From the NCBI GenBank assembly GCA_016718275.1, contig JADKEA010000003.1, positions 62,001 through 126,000 of the forward strand: a DNA stretch of 64,000 nucleotides. The letters are read 5' to 3'. The DNA is from Candidatus Villigracilis affinis. Lineage in GTDB: Bacteria; Chloroflexota; Anaerolineae; Anaerolineales; Villigracilaceae. Position 1 is the stretch's first letter, and the number at the start of each line of letters is the position of its first letter. The translations under genes and the position numbers were made by a program. Shown piece by piece: positions 9,416 to 17,630 of the stretch. Under the pieces are notes generated by a model, which ran no database searches, was not told the origin of the DNA, and was given only the letters and a program-made list of their open reading frames with translations.

Positions 9416-10578
9416 TTATTCTCCGTCACCTTCCAGCCAGGTGGACATGTATTCGGGCTTTTCCATTTCGGTGGCCTGCTTTGTGAGATTCAGCGGATGG
9501 AAGGTATCCACCATCACTGCGAGTTCCTGCGTTTCTGATTTGCCAATACTGGCTTCGGTCATGCCAGGCTGCGGGCCGTGCGGAAGCCCGAACGGATGCA
9601 GGCTGATGTCACTGCGGTCGATGCCTTTGCGGCTCATGAAATTTCCCTCGGCATAATATAGCACTTCGTCAGATTGGATGTTGGAGTGATTGTACGGCGC
9701 GGGGATGCCTTCGGGGTGGTAATCGAACAGGCGTGGGACGAATGAGCACACGACAAAATTGTGTGCGTCGAAGGTCTGGTGAATGGGTGGTGGCATGTGC
9801 AGGCGGCCTGTGATGGGTTCGAAATCTTCGATGTTGAAGATCCACGGGTAGAGATAGCCGTCCCAGCCGATGACATCGAAGGGATGATGATCGAGCACAT
9901 GACGCGATAACCTGTCGCGCACTTTCACGCGCACTTCAAAATCTCCGCGCTCGGTGTGGGTTTCCAATTCTTCAGGAGGCGGATGTCGCGTTCACAGTAG
10001 GGGGCATGTTCAAGCAGTTGACCGTAATTGTTGCGATAGCGTTTTGGCGGCTCGATCTGGCTGGGATTTTCGATGGTGAAGAATTTGCATTCCTCGCTCA
10101 ATTCCATTTGCCAGGTGACGCCAAAAGGAATAACGATGTAATCGCCTTTGCGAAACGGAAGATTTCCGAATTGGCTTTTGAGTGTGCCGCTGCCATCGTG
10201 CACCCACCAGGTCTCATAGGCTTGTGAGTTGCGATAAAAATAGCCCATGCTGTCTTTTGCACGCGAAACGCCGAGGATGACGTCGTTATTGCCGAGGAGT
10301 GGAATCCTTGCCGAAACAGGATCAGGCCCGAGCGGAGTCTGATCCGTGCGAAAGGCGCGGTGACGGATCGGGCCGAAGTCCACATATTCGGGTTTGGCGC
10401 TGCCGAGGTCTTCCGTCATCTTCACACGGGGGGGAAGAAAATGGTGATAGAGAATGGATTGGATGGACGAAAATCCCTCCAGCCCCATCACTTCTTCGCG
10501 ATACAGTTTTCCATCGGCTTTTTTGAATTGCGTATGGCGTTTGTGTGGAACTTTACCAAGCTTGTGATAGAAGGGCAT
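9416..10578 (-). CDS. hmgA: Homogentisate 1,2-dioxygenase, one frameshift near 9975
   Basis: About 388 residues after restoring one base in the GG at 9975-9976. The N-terminal half has MPFYHKLGKVPHKRHTQF, typical of bacterial homogentisate dioxygenases of the shorter type, and a cupin barrel (WWVHDGSGTLKSQFG, FRKGDYIVIPFGVTW). The C-terminal half has the family signature PPPIHQTFDAHNFVVCSFVP with iron-binding His/Glu in this region and SLHPFGLPHGP. It opens the ring of homogentisate to maleylacetoacetate in the cytoplasm, using Fe(II) and O2. It sits in one operon with hppD and an FAH-family hydrolase, which agrees with aerobic tyrosine breakdown. Confidence 0.88.
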
Positions 10579-10612
10579 GGTTTCTCCTTTAATGGGTAAT
10601 CAATAAATATTT

Positions 10613-11101
10613 TTAAAGCATGACGTAGGTGTTGGGCCCCTTGAGCCTGGATTGCTTCAAGGCTTCTTCTGCTTTTTGCAGGATTTCCTCAGCAGACATT
10701 TCAGGGCCGCCGTTGTGAGCGGTTACCCCAATATGAAGCGAGAAGGCGATTGAGCCGTTGGGGACATCGAATTTATTTCGATAGACCGATAGCAATCTCT
10801 CACAGACAGCGCGAGCGCCGTGTTCATTGGAACTGGGCAGCAGCACCCTGAACGACTTGCCGTACGTGGAAGGAATATCCACCGAGCGGAGATGCGAATT
10901 CAACGCGGCAGCGAAGACAGCAGGCGCTGCCGCCAGCAAATCGGCATTTAGGGCGATGGGATCCATTTCTATGTGAAGTAATGCCAGTGGAGATGGATAC
11001 CGCTTTGAGCGGGTGACTTCATAGCCAAACAGGATCTCGAATACATCGCTGGTGTAAATATCCTCGCTGCGTGGAAGTGTTTTTCGCATGTGTCTCTCCA
11101 T
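10613..11101 (-). CDS. Degenerate GGDEF-domain protein
   Basis: A 162-residue stand-alone domain that follows the diguanylate cyclase pattern: DVFEILFGYEVTRSKRYPSPLALLHIEMD, LRSVDIPSTYGKSFRVLLPSS, and an end IGVTAHNGGPEMSAEEILQKAEEAL. The active loop that would be GGDEF reads GKSF, so catalysis is not expected. It may bind a nucleotide or act as a scaffold. The gene lies between a cupin gene (gap 3 nt) and hmgA (gap 34 nt) and shares the operon, although a link to tyrosine catabolism is not obvious. Confidence 0.7.
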   Translation of the reverse strand: MERHMRKTLPRSEDIYTSDVFEILFGYEVTRSKRYPSPLALLHIEMDPIALNADLLAAAPAVFAAALNSHLRSVDIPSTYGKSFRVLLPSSNEHGARAVCERLLSVYRNKFDVPNGSIAFSLHIGVTAHNGGPEMSAEEILQKAEEALKQSRLKGPNTYVML

Positions 11102-11104
11102 TTC

Positions 11105-11524
11105 TTATGGATCCTGTGGCTGATAGATCACGACACTTTCCTGTTCATTCGGATCGTTGCGCGCAACGACGGCAACGACTTCTTCGGTTTCACTCAAGTT
11201 GATGGGCTGGTGCGGCACATTGGGTGGAATGAAAAGAAAATCACCCGCTTCATTGATGCTGGATTTTTCAAGATTGTCGCCATATTTTGTCTCTGCACGG
11301 CCTTTGATGATGTAGATGGTGGTTTCGTAGCCGTTGTGATAATGCGCCACCGCCTTTCCGCCAGGCGGAATAATGACAAGGTGCATGCACAAATGTTTTG
11401 TCCCTGCAGATTGGGCGGAGATGCCCTCAAAGTTCGGCAACTGCTGTTTTGAAATGAAGGACTCTTTCGGGCGGACGGTGATGATCTTGTTCTGTTCCAA
11501 CTTGTAAATCTCCTTTTGAAACAA
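11105..11524 (-). CDS. Small cupin-domain protein
   Basis: A 139-residue single-domain cupin. Motif 1 is PPGGKAVAHYHNGYETTIYIIKGRAE with metal-binding His, His and Glu, and motif 2 is GDFLFIPPNVPHQPINLS with a further His. Such small cupins bind a metal and act as dioxygenases, isomerases or sensors of small molecules; the substrate cannot be read from the sequence. The place in a homogentisate operon makes an aromatic or keto-acid ligand possible, which is inference. Confidence 0.75.
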   Translation of the reverse strand: MFQKEIYKLEQNKIITVRPKESFISKQQLPNFEGISAQSAGTKHLCMHLVIIPPGGKAVAHYHNGYETTIYIIKGRAETKYGDNLEKSSINEAGDFLFIPPNVPHQPINLSETEEVVAVVARNDPNEQESVVIYQPQDP

Positions 11525-11558
11525 AGTGATTGGCCGCGAATTTTGTGAAATGGCAGGT

Positions 11559-12410
11559 CTATTGAATGGTGATCGACTGAATCAACGCATCCAGTTGGGT
11601 GAGCGTTGGCGTGAAGACATCGGGCGCGGTTTGGTCGAGCTTGCTCACGACCGCGGCATAGTAGCTGTCATCGGGCATTTCCGTGGTGAGTGGAATGCCG
11701 TCTGACGGCACCACGGATTGTGGGTTGTCATCGGGTGCGAGAAAGGGTGCGTTCACGGGCAGAATAGCAACGATATAAAATCGGCCGTCGCTGGTGAGTC
11801 CCTGGAAATTATAGAACATCTCCTTGTTGTTCACAGTGGCGGGGTATTGCGCATATTGCGTCAAGAATATGACCCCGCTGCCGCTTTGAAAGGAGATCAA
11901 CTGCATCTTTGCAGTGAAGACCTTCGCGGCATTGAAGGCTGTGATGCCCGGCAGCGCATCCTTGGTTAGCGGCACGGCTGGGCTTGCAAGAATGGCGCGT
12001 AGTTTCTGAATGTTCTGGGCGGCAGAGTCGTTGATGGCTTCATACTCCGCCACGGGATAAACATAGATATTCGGCTCGAAAAACTTTCCTTGAAGCGGAT
12101 AGCCTGTCAGCGTGAATTTTGTGTGTGCGGGTGCAGAGGCCATCGCAGGGCCATCTGTAATAATGGCCTCTGGCAGTGATTCCACATTGGCTGATGTGCC
12201 AAGCCCAACCGGAATGACGAACTTGACCGAATTGGCAGAAACGAGCGCGCCCTCTGGCGCGGCAGGAGTATCAACGGGTGGTGCGGCGGAGGTCATTGCC
12301 ACCAGTGTTTCGGCAACAACCGTTTCCACGCCGGGTTGTGCAGGTGCAGGGGCGCCGCAGGCCGCCAATAGGAAAACAGCAAGTACGATTCCAATCCACT
12401 TCTTTGTCAT
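11559..12410 (-). CDS. Hypothetical lipoprotein in the tyrosine operon
   Basis: A 283-residue protein with a lipoprotein signal (MTKKWIGIVLAVFLLAACG), an Ala/Pro/Thr linker and then a globular domain with no family I recognise (segments such as KFTLTGYPLQGKFFEPNIYVYPVAEYEAI and VIFLTQYAQYPATVNNKEMFYNFQGL). A protein with this sequence style is common in Anaerolineae genomes. Its ATG overlaps the stop of the FAH-family gene by 4 nt (ATGA), so it is translationally coupled to it. Expected to be on the outer face of the membrane. Confidence 0.7.
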   Translation of the reverse strand: MTKKWIGIVLAVFLLAACGAPAPAQPGVETVVAETLVAMTSAAPPVDTPAAPEGALVSANSVKFVIPVGLGTSANVESLPEAIITDGPAMASAPAHTKFTLTGYPLQGKFFEPNIYVYPVAEYEAINDSAAQNIQKLRAILASPAVPLTKDALPGITAFNAAKVFTAKMQLISFQSGSGVIFLTQYAQYPATVNNKEMFYNFQGLTSDGRFYIVAILPVNAPFLAPDDNPQSVVPSDGIPLTTEMPDDSYYAAVVSKLDQTAPDVFTPTLTQLDALIQSITIQ

Positions 12411-13291
12411 TTTGATTTTTCTCCGATGATGTTTTTTAGTATTCCGATTTCTTCGATCTCCAATTCAACCACGTCACCTTCATTCAACCATGGGCCCTGG
12501 CCTTTGGTCAATTCCAACAGGCAGCCTGTGCCAACGGTTCCCGAGCCGATCACGTCACCCGCCCGTAATTCGCACGTATCTGAAGCTCTGGCAATGATCT
12601 CGCCGAACGACCAGAAAATATCCTTTAAATTTGCGCGGGACATTTCTACGCCGTTGACTTTCGCGGTCATCGTGAGGTCGTACACGCCCGGGCGATTCGC
12701 CGTCCGATCGGCAAGCGCTTCGCTCGTCACGATCACGGGTCCCAAAGACGAGGCAAAGTCCTTCCCCTTGGCAGGGCCCAGCCCGATTCGCAATTCCTCG
12801 CGCTGCACATCGCGGGCCGACCAATCATTGAAGATGGTGTAGCCAAAGATGTGAGCGGGGGCATCTTCTGGTTTGATGTCACATCCGCTTTTGCCGATGA
12901 TGACGGCGATCTCCAATTCGAAATCCAATGCCGATGTGTAGCGCGGATAGGGAATCACTTCGTCTGGCCCAAAGATGGTGTGCGGATTGGTGTAATAAAA
13001 GGCGGGGAACTTGTACCACTCTTGCGGCACATCCCGTCCGCGGTTTTGACTGGCGGTTCTCACATGCTGTTCGAAGGCGTACGCATCGCGCAGGTTGGTC
13101 GGCTGGATGGGTGCAAGGAACTGAACTTCGGCAAGCGCGAACGATTCCTGCGAAGCTAGGCGTGCGGCTTCTTCAGCTCCATGCGTGATGACGGCATGCA
13201 TGTCTGTGAGTGGCAGCGGGTAGACTCTGCCGTTCGAGATAAGAGCAGGTTTCGGCGCAGCGTGAGGCGTGTTGATGGTGGCGAAGATCAT
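12407..13291 (-). CDS. Fumarylacetoacetate hydrolase (FAH) family protein
   Basis: A 294-residue member of the FAH family. Metal-binding acidic residues lie in DFELEIAVIIGKSG, and GYTIFNDWSARDVQREE, GLGPAKGKDFASSLGPVIVT and IGSGTVGTGCLLEL are the usual family blocks. In this operon it most likely splits fumarylacetoacetate to fumarate and acetoacetate, the last step after HmgA; other family members hydrolyse or decarboxylate related acylpyruvates, so the exact substrate is inferred. A maleylacetoacetate isomerase is not in the window. There is no ribosome binding site, and a CATACT box lies 7 nt before the start. Confidence 0.85.
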   Translation of the reverse strand: MIFATINTPHAAPKPALISNGRVYPLPLTDMHAVITHGAEEAARLASQESFALAEVQFLAPIQPTNLRDAYAFEQHVRTASQNRGRDVPQEWYKFPAFYYTNPHTIFGPDEVIPYPRYTSALDFELEIAVIIGKSGCDIKPEDAPAHIFGYTIFNDWSARDVQREELRIGLGPAKGKDFASSLGPVIVTSEALADRTANRPGVYDLTMTAKVNGVEMSRANLKDIFWSFGEIIARASDTCELRAGDVIGSGTVGTGCLLELTKGQGPWLNEGDVVELEIEEIGILKNIIGEKSK

Positions 13292-13298
13292 GGCAGAG

Positions 13299-13304
13299 AG
13301 TATG
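13299..13304 (-). promoter_or_regulatory. Possible -10 box for the FAH-family gene
   Basis: CATACT on the minus strand, 7 nt before the ATG at 13291, with no Shine-Dalgarno between. The spacing matches other suspected leaderless starts in this window, but the box is one base off consensus. Confidence 0.35.
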
Positions 13305-13356
13305 AAAGTCGAAGGTCAATGGTCATCTGACTTTCAACCATCAACCTTCGACTTTT
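13303..13356. terminator. Long inverted repeat between hppD and the FAH-family gene
   Basis: Arms AAAGTCGAAGGT and ACCTTCGACTTT with a second inner pair (ATGGT/ACCAT) form a hairpin just after the hppD stop. It could end or attenuate hppD transcription and fits with a separate promoter for the next gene. Confidence 0.6.
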
Positions 13357-13359
13357 GAC

Positions 13360-14490
13360 TTATAAATTGCCGCGGCGCTGTTGTTCCAGTTCAAGCGATT
13401 CGAACAGAGCCTTGAAGTTGCCTTTTCCAAATCCCTGTGCGCCATGCCTTTGGATGATCTCGATGAACATGGTGGGGCGGTCTTGAATGGGGCGTGTGAA
13501 GATTTGCAGGAGATAGCCTTCATCGTCCTTGTCGACGAGGATGCCGAGTTCCTGAATGGTTTTGTAATCTTCCTTGATCGAGCCAACTCGGTCGGGGAGC
13601 GCTTCGTAATAGGTATCAGGCACGCGTAGGAATTCAACGCCGTTTTTGCGGAGCTGGTCCACAGTGGAGAGGATGTCGCCTGTAATGATGGCGAGATGCT
13701 GTGCGCCGGGGGTTAGGTAGTAATCGAGGTATTCCTCGATCTGGCTTTTGCGTTTGCCTTCAGCAGGTTCGTTGATGGGGAATTTGACGCGGCCATTTCC
13801 ATTTTGCATGACCTTTGACATCAGCGCGGAATATTCGGTGGAGATGTCTTTGTCGTCGAAATGCATTAGTTGGCGGAAGCCCATTACCTGATGATAAAAA
13901 TTGACCCACTGATTCATTTTGCCAAGCTGCACATTGCCAACAATGTGGTCAATGGCGGCGAGACCAGTGGATTGGGTTTCCTTGTCTTTGATGGGGCGGT
14001 AAGTGGGGGCGAAGACGCCTTTGTAATCGGCGCGATCCACGAAAGTGTGTAAGGTTTCACCATACGTATAAATAGCGGATGTGCGAAAAATGCCGTGGTC
14101 ATCTTTTTCCTCGCGTGGAGCCCAAGCCGATTTTGCGCCGCGGGAGGTTGTGGCTTTCCATGCCTTTTCCACATCGTCCACTTCCATGGCGATGACTTTG
14201 ACACCGTCGCCATGCACCATGTGGTGTGAAGCGAGCGGGCTGGATGGGCTGTAAGCCGCTGAGACGACGAGCCGCGCCTGTCCGGATTCGAGCACGTATG
14301 AGGCGTACTCTCGGTTGCCTGTCTCAAGGCCGGAGTAGGCTACGGGCTTGAAACCAAAGGCTTTCCACCAGTAATACATGGCGTGCTTGGCGTTGCCGAC
14401 ATAAAAGTGAACATGGTCAATGGACTTGATTTGCAGGAAATCTGCTTCTTCTGTCATGGGGCGGGACTCTTCAGTTGTTTTTGTTGCCAT
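13360..14490 (-). CDS. hppD: 4-hydroxyphenylpyruvate dioxygenase
   Basis: A 376-residue enzyme with two vicinal-oxygen-chelate domains. The N-terminal domain starts KSIDHVHFYVGNAKHAMYYW. The C-terminal domain has the iron ligands: His in LAAIDHIVGNV, His in GAQHLAIITGD and Glu in PTMFIEIIQRHG; the C-terminal helix GFGKGNFKALFESLELEQ is also conserved. It turns 4-hydroxyphenylpyruvate into homogentisate with O2. A good ribosome binding site (AAAGGAGAAT) precedes the ATG. As first gene of the operon it defines tyrosine degradation or pyomelanin-type chemistry in this aerobically capable organism. Confidence 0.96.
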   Translation of the reverse strand: MATKTTEESRPMTEEADFLQIKSIDHVHFYVGNAKHAMYYWWKAFGFKPVAYSGLETGNREYASYVLESGQARLVVSAAYSPSSPLASHHMVHGDGVKVIAMEVDDVEKAWKATTSRGAKSAWAPREEKDDHGIFRTSAIYTYGETLHTFVDRADYKGVFAPTYRPIKDKETQSTGLAAIDHIVGNVQLGKMNQWVNFYHQVMGFRQLMHFDDKDISTEYSALMSKVMQNGNGRVKFPINEPAEGKRKSQIEEYLDYYLTPGAQHLAIITGDILSTVDQLRKNGVEFLRVPDTYYEALPDRVGSIKEDYKTIQELGILVDKDDEGYLLQIFTRPIQDRPTMFIEIIQRHGAQGFGKGNFKALFESLELEQQRRGNL

Positions 14491-14612
14491 AGATTCTCCT
14501 TTGGGTTTGGTTTATTACTTATCGCAAAAACTTTCCAGATGTCTGACATCGCTGGAAATTATGCGATTCTGTATGGATGATTTTACGATAAAGGCCATTT
14601 GTGTGCAATAAA

Positions 14613-14645
14613 ACAAAAGACCTAAAGGGTGACTTTAGGTCTTTT
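14613..14645. terminator. Rho-independent terminator
   Basis: Stem AAAAGACCTAAAG / CTTTAGGTCTTTT, 13 bp, with a GGTGA-like loop. Read on the minus strand it is followed by a T-rich GTTTTATT, so it ends transcription that comes through the YwaF-like gene and its decayed copy. Confidence 0.85.
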
Positions 14646-14664
14646 GCGGGTCGGTATTTCGAAT

Positions 14665-15064
14665 TCAGGCGGTGATAGTTTCCCCCGCCTTCAAATCTTT
14701 GATGAGGAACGGCATAGATAGAGAAGATTGGAAGCCCCCCAAGGGGGTCATGGCGAGTGACGAAGAAGACGACAGCCATTAAATGTTTGTCCAAATAAAG
14801 ACCCTTGAAAGTTGCAGGGGCGCCCTGACCACGGTCATATAAATTGGGAATGATCGACGTCATCCCCAATAAGCCCACGCAGTTTAATGCGCGATCAGGA
14901 AGATAGCATAAAAGGGGTTGGTTCTGACGTTGTCCCAAGGTTAACGACAAAAAGCAATGACGATGCGGTCAGCATCTGGTGAGCCCAAAGTTCAACCGCC
15001 CAAATAAAGACCTTTTGAAATATTGTGTCACCCGGAGGGTTGTGTTAAACGCGTGGGAAGTTGC
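14665..15064 (-). pseudogene. Decayed second copy of the adjacent YwaF-like gene
   Basis: Read on the minus strand, the segment near 14665-14710 gives MPFLIKDLKAGETITA then stop, against VPFLIKDWKAKQVTAS then stop at the end of the intact gene at 15072. A second block around 14765-14830 in another frame (TFKGLYLDKHLMAVVFFVT) matches SFKRIFVWTNIYMVIIFFLNL of the intact copy, and DNA near 15010-15070 again resembles pieces of it. Large internal deletions and frame changes leave no open frame, so this is a tandem duplicate in decay. Similarity was judged by eye. Confidence 0.7.
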
Positions 15065-15071
15065 GGAACTT

Positions 15072-15809
15072 TTATGAGGCGGTCACCTGCTTTGCCTTCC
15101 AATCCTTGATGAGAAACGGTACATACAGCAGGAAGAAGATCGCGAATCCAATGGCTTCCAGTTCGATGATATACCATGGCCACGGGGCCAGCATATCCAG
15201 CAGGGTGGGGAACTCGGGTTTGCCCGCCACAAAAAGATAATTACTGCCGATGGCGAGATTCAGGAAGAAAATGATGACCATGTAGATATTTGTCCAAACG
15301 AAAATTCGTTTGAAGGATTGCAGGGTGGGGCGGAATCCCTCCACCACGGTCATATAGATGGCGATGCCGATCAACAATCCATGCGCGATGAAGGTCTGCA
15401 TAATGCGAAAATGTGGGAAGTTGTACGCGGCGGCGTCGGCCGGTGTCAACACGGCCTGCATGGCTCCGCCAAGCCCCAGAAAGTACACCATTTCGTAGAT
15501 GCTGTAATTCTTTGTCACCAGCATGTAGGCCGAGGCCCAGATTATCACACTGCACATGTGCAGCGGCAGCATGGTCTGAATGTTCCAAATTCCCCAATAT
15601 ACAGACCAGACATGCAGAGCCGATTCGTTGACCACGATCAAGACCGCCAGAATCCAACGAACGACCTTCTTTTCCTTTTCCCCCCACACCTTGCGAAAAT
15701 ATAAAAACGAAAAGCAGAACAGGGTAATGATGGCCAGAGCGGTTAAATGCTCCCGTCCGAAAAGCTTAATCGGCTCCCCTGCATAGATCAATGAAAAATA
15801 CTGTCCCAT
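15072..15809 (-). CDS. YwaF/TIGR02206 family integral membrane protein
   Basis: A 245-residue protein with about seven predicted membrane helices. It opens GQYFSLIYAGEPIKLFGREH, and contains LPLHMCSVIIWASAYMLVTK and ILTPADAAAYNFPHFRIMQTFIAHGL, which are features of the TIGR02206 (YwaF) family: a conserved LP-HxC segment and an HF..FI.HG segment. The function of the family is not known. It has a good AAGGGAG ribosome binding site and stands upstream of a decayed duplicate of itself and a terminator. Confidence 0.8.
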   Translation of the reverse strand: MGQYFSLIYAGEPIKLFGREHLTALAIITLFCFSFLYFRKVWGEKEKKVVRWILAVLIVVNESALHVWSVYWGIWNIQTMLPLHMCSVIIWASAYMLVTKNYSIYEMVYFLGLGGAMQAVLTPADAAAYNFPHFRIMQTFIAHGLLIGIAIYMTVVEGFRPTLQSFKRIFVWTNIYMVIIFFLNLAIGSNYLFVAGKPEFPTLLDMLAPWPWYIIELEAIGFAIFFLLYVPFLIKDWKAKQVTAS

Positions 15810-15925
15810 GTCAACTCCCTTTCTCGTGGCTCGTCTGCCTTGCGTATTTTTACCACAAGATATAAACTTCGACGCCCGTAAATTAAAGCATCTTTAAAGT
15901 GATTCTACGAAAGACGGGATGCGAA

Positions 15926-15931
15926 TATAAT
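15926..15931 (+). promoter_or_regulatory. -10 box for the membrane-anchored protein gene
   Basis: A perfect TATAAT. The -35 region (15903-15908) does not match consensus. Predicted transcription start near 15938, leaving a leader of about 94 nt before the ATG at 16032. Confidence 0.5.
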
Positions 15932-15942
15932 TTCACGACATA

Positions 15943-16031
15943 CAGTGCGCCTGCCGCCGTCCCCGACAGCCCAGGCGCCGCCTCGAGCAGAAGTGCAAGA
16001 GGCTCAATCTAACCATGCTGGAGGATTTTTT
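15943..16031 (+). promoter_or_regulatory. Structured GC-rich 5' leader
   Basis: Two hairpins can be drawn: GCGCCTG (about 15947-15953) with CAGGCGC (about 15972-15978), and GCCTC with GAGGC about 14 nt later. The segment is also open in frame with the downstream gene from a GTG at 15945, but a strong GGAGGA just before the ATG at 16032 argues that it is untranslated. I do not recognise a known riboswitch class in it. Confidence 0.4.
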
Positions 16032-17084
16032 ATGAAACAACGAAACCTGTACATCATATTGGCTGTCATTGTGTTGGGGGTCGCCGCGGTGGCCTACTTT
16101 GCTTCGAACTCAAAAAGCGCAGCACCTGCTCAATTGACCGAAGAAGTCAAACTCGCCGAAGTGCCCGTGACCGAGATCGCCATCTCCGGGCCCGCATCCA
16201 CGCCCGAAGCAGAATTATCCGGGCTGGCTTGGTACGGCGAAAACCTCATCTTATTGCCGCAGTATCCGAATCTCTTCGATGAGAGCGGCGATGGTCAATT
16301 GTTTTACCTGCCGAAGGCCGAACTTAGCCTCTACATCGGCGGTGCACGCGGAGCCGCCCTTGAACCGCGTCCCATCAAACTGATCGCCCCAGACCTCACC
16401 GATCAGATCCGCAACTATCAGGGCTTTGAATCGATTGGCTTTTCAGGCGACCGTGTCTTTATGACCATCGAAGCTGGCGAAGGCAAGGATATGATGGGCT
16501 ACATCATCTCCGGGACTATCAGCCCCGATCTTTCCACGCTGACACTTGATACCACGAAACTGACAGAGATCCCCCCGCAGGCAAAATCTGAAAACCACTC
16601 AGACGAATCCATTTTGGTAATGGAAGATAAGATTCTGACCTTTTACGAAGTCAATGGCGAAGCGATCGTTTCAGACCCTGTTGTTCATGTATTCGATTTT
16701 GACTTGAATCTCACAGGCACACTTCCCCTGGAGAATCTCGAATACCGCCTGACCGACACCGCCATAGGAGTTGGAAACAACATCTGGGGCATCAATTATT
16801 TCTTCCCCGGTGATGAAGACCTGATGCCAGCGAGTGACCCGATTCTGGAGAGATTCGGCACAGGTGAAACCCATGCCCAATTCCCACAGGTGGAGCGGTT
16901 GATCAGATATCAATATTCCGATTCGGGAATCACATTGGTTACGAACAAAAAACCCCTCTACCTTACATTGACTGAGGACATTCGTAACTGGGAAGGCCTG
17001 GTTTCCCTGGATACGATTGGCTTCATTATGGTGACCGATAAATTCCCAAGAACGATCCTGGCATTCGTGCCGCTTCCAAGATAA
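16032..17084 (+). CDS. Membrane-anchored extracytoplasmic protein, unknown function
   Basis: About 350 residues. The start at 16032 is preferred because it gives GGAGGA at the right distance and a clean N-terminal membrane anchor (QRNLYIILAVIVLGVAAVAY). The rest has repeated beta-strand blocks such as LSGLAWYGENLILLPQYPN, FESIGFSGDRVFMTIEAG, DESILVMEDKILTFYEVNG and IGVGNNIWGINYFFPGD, which suggests a beta-propeller of the esterase-like/phytase-like kind. I cannot name a substrate. It is followed by its own terminator and so appears monocistronic. Confidence 0.75.
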   Translation: MKQRNLYIILAVIVLGVAAVAYFASNSKSAAPAQLTEEVKLAEVPVTEIAISGPASTPEAELSGLAWYGENLILLPQYPNLFDESGDGQLFYLPKAELSLYIGGARGAALEPRPIKLIAPDLTDQIRNYQGFESIGFSGDRVFMTIEAGEGKDMMGYIISGTISPDLSTLTLDTTKLTEIPPQAKSENHSDESILVMEDKILTFYEVNGEAIVSDPVVHVFDFDLNLTGTLPLENLEYRLTDTAIGVGNNIWGINYFFPGDEDLMPASDPILERFGTGETHAQFPQVERLIRYQYSDSGITLVTNKKPLYLTLTEDIRNWEGLVSLDTIGFIMVTDKFPRTILAFVPLPR

Positions 17085-17103
17085 GTATAAAATACCCCGA
17101 CAC

Positions 17104-17145
17104 AACAAGAGAGAGTGACGGCTTTGGTCGTTACTCTCTCTTGTT
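17104..17145. terminator. Terminator hairpin
   Basis: A 13-bp stem (AACAAGAGAGAGT / ACTCTCTCTTGTT) between convergent genes, with A/T-rich flanks on both sides. Probably serves both strands. Confidence 0.75.
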
Positions 17146-17165
17146 ATATAAACCCAACATGATGT

Positions 17166-17630
17166 TCAAGAATTTTCACTGCCTTGATTAACCATGCCAT
17201 CGATAAATAATTTCCAGACGGGGAAGGCATCCTCATCCCAGATCTTGTGCATGATCTCGAACGCATTATCTTCTTTCCAGCCCAGCCCAAGTATTCTATA
17301 CATGGCAATAAATGCGCTGGCGCGGAAATTCGCCTCGCAGTGCACATGGATGACCTTGTCTTTATGCTCTTCCATTGCATCCATGAATTTATCCAGCCCG
17401 TCTTTGGTGGGCGTGCCCCAGTTGATGGGAATGTTGATGTACTCGATGCCCATGGAATTCACAAGCTGACCTTCGTTTGGAATCGCATTGGGCACATCAT
17501 GCGGCGCGAGATTGATCACAACCTGCACGCCGTGCTTTGGCGCTTCGCTCAATTGCTCGGCGGTTGGCATTCCGCTTGAAGAGAGGCTTTCAGAATATCG
17601 GAGAAAATTGTAAATTTGATCGAACATCAT
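17166..17630 (-). CDS. Protein-tyrosine-phosphatase-like protein with CX4R loop
   Basis: A 154-residue protein. It starts like the DUF442/dual-specificity phosphatase-like group (LSSSGMPTAEQLSEAPKHGVQVVINLAP), and the predicted active-site loop is VHCEANFRASAF. The Cys and Arg are four residues apart, not five as in classical CX5R phosphatases; rhodanese-like and DUF442-like loops have the shorter spacing. It may thus be a phosphatase or a sulfur-transfer enzyme. The gene overlaps the stop of the YbaK gene by 4 nt and is translated with it. Confidence 0.7.
   Translation of the reverse strand: MMFDQIYNFLRYSESLSSSGMPTAEQLSEAPKHGVQVVINLAPHDVPNAIPNEGQLVNSMGIEYINIPINWGTPTKDGLDKFMDAMEEHKDKVIHVHCEANFRASAFIAMYRILGLGWKEDNAFEIMHKIWDEDAFPVWKLFIDGMVNQGSENS

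Noticed and set aside
14519..14950. Open frame of 143 codons on the minus strand
   Set aside because: It runs across the decayed YwaF-like copy and the terminator at 14613; only pieces of it match the intact gene, in changing frames. It is not a separate gene.
15945..16031. N-terminal extension of the membrane-anchored protein from a GTG at 15945
   Set aside because: It would bury the membrane anchor behind 29 Pro/Ala-rich residues and ignore the strong GGAGGA before the ATG at 16032.
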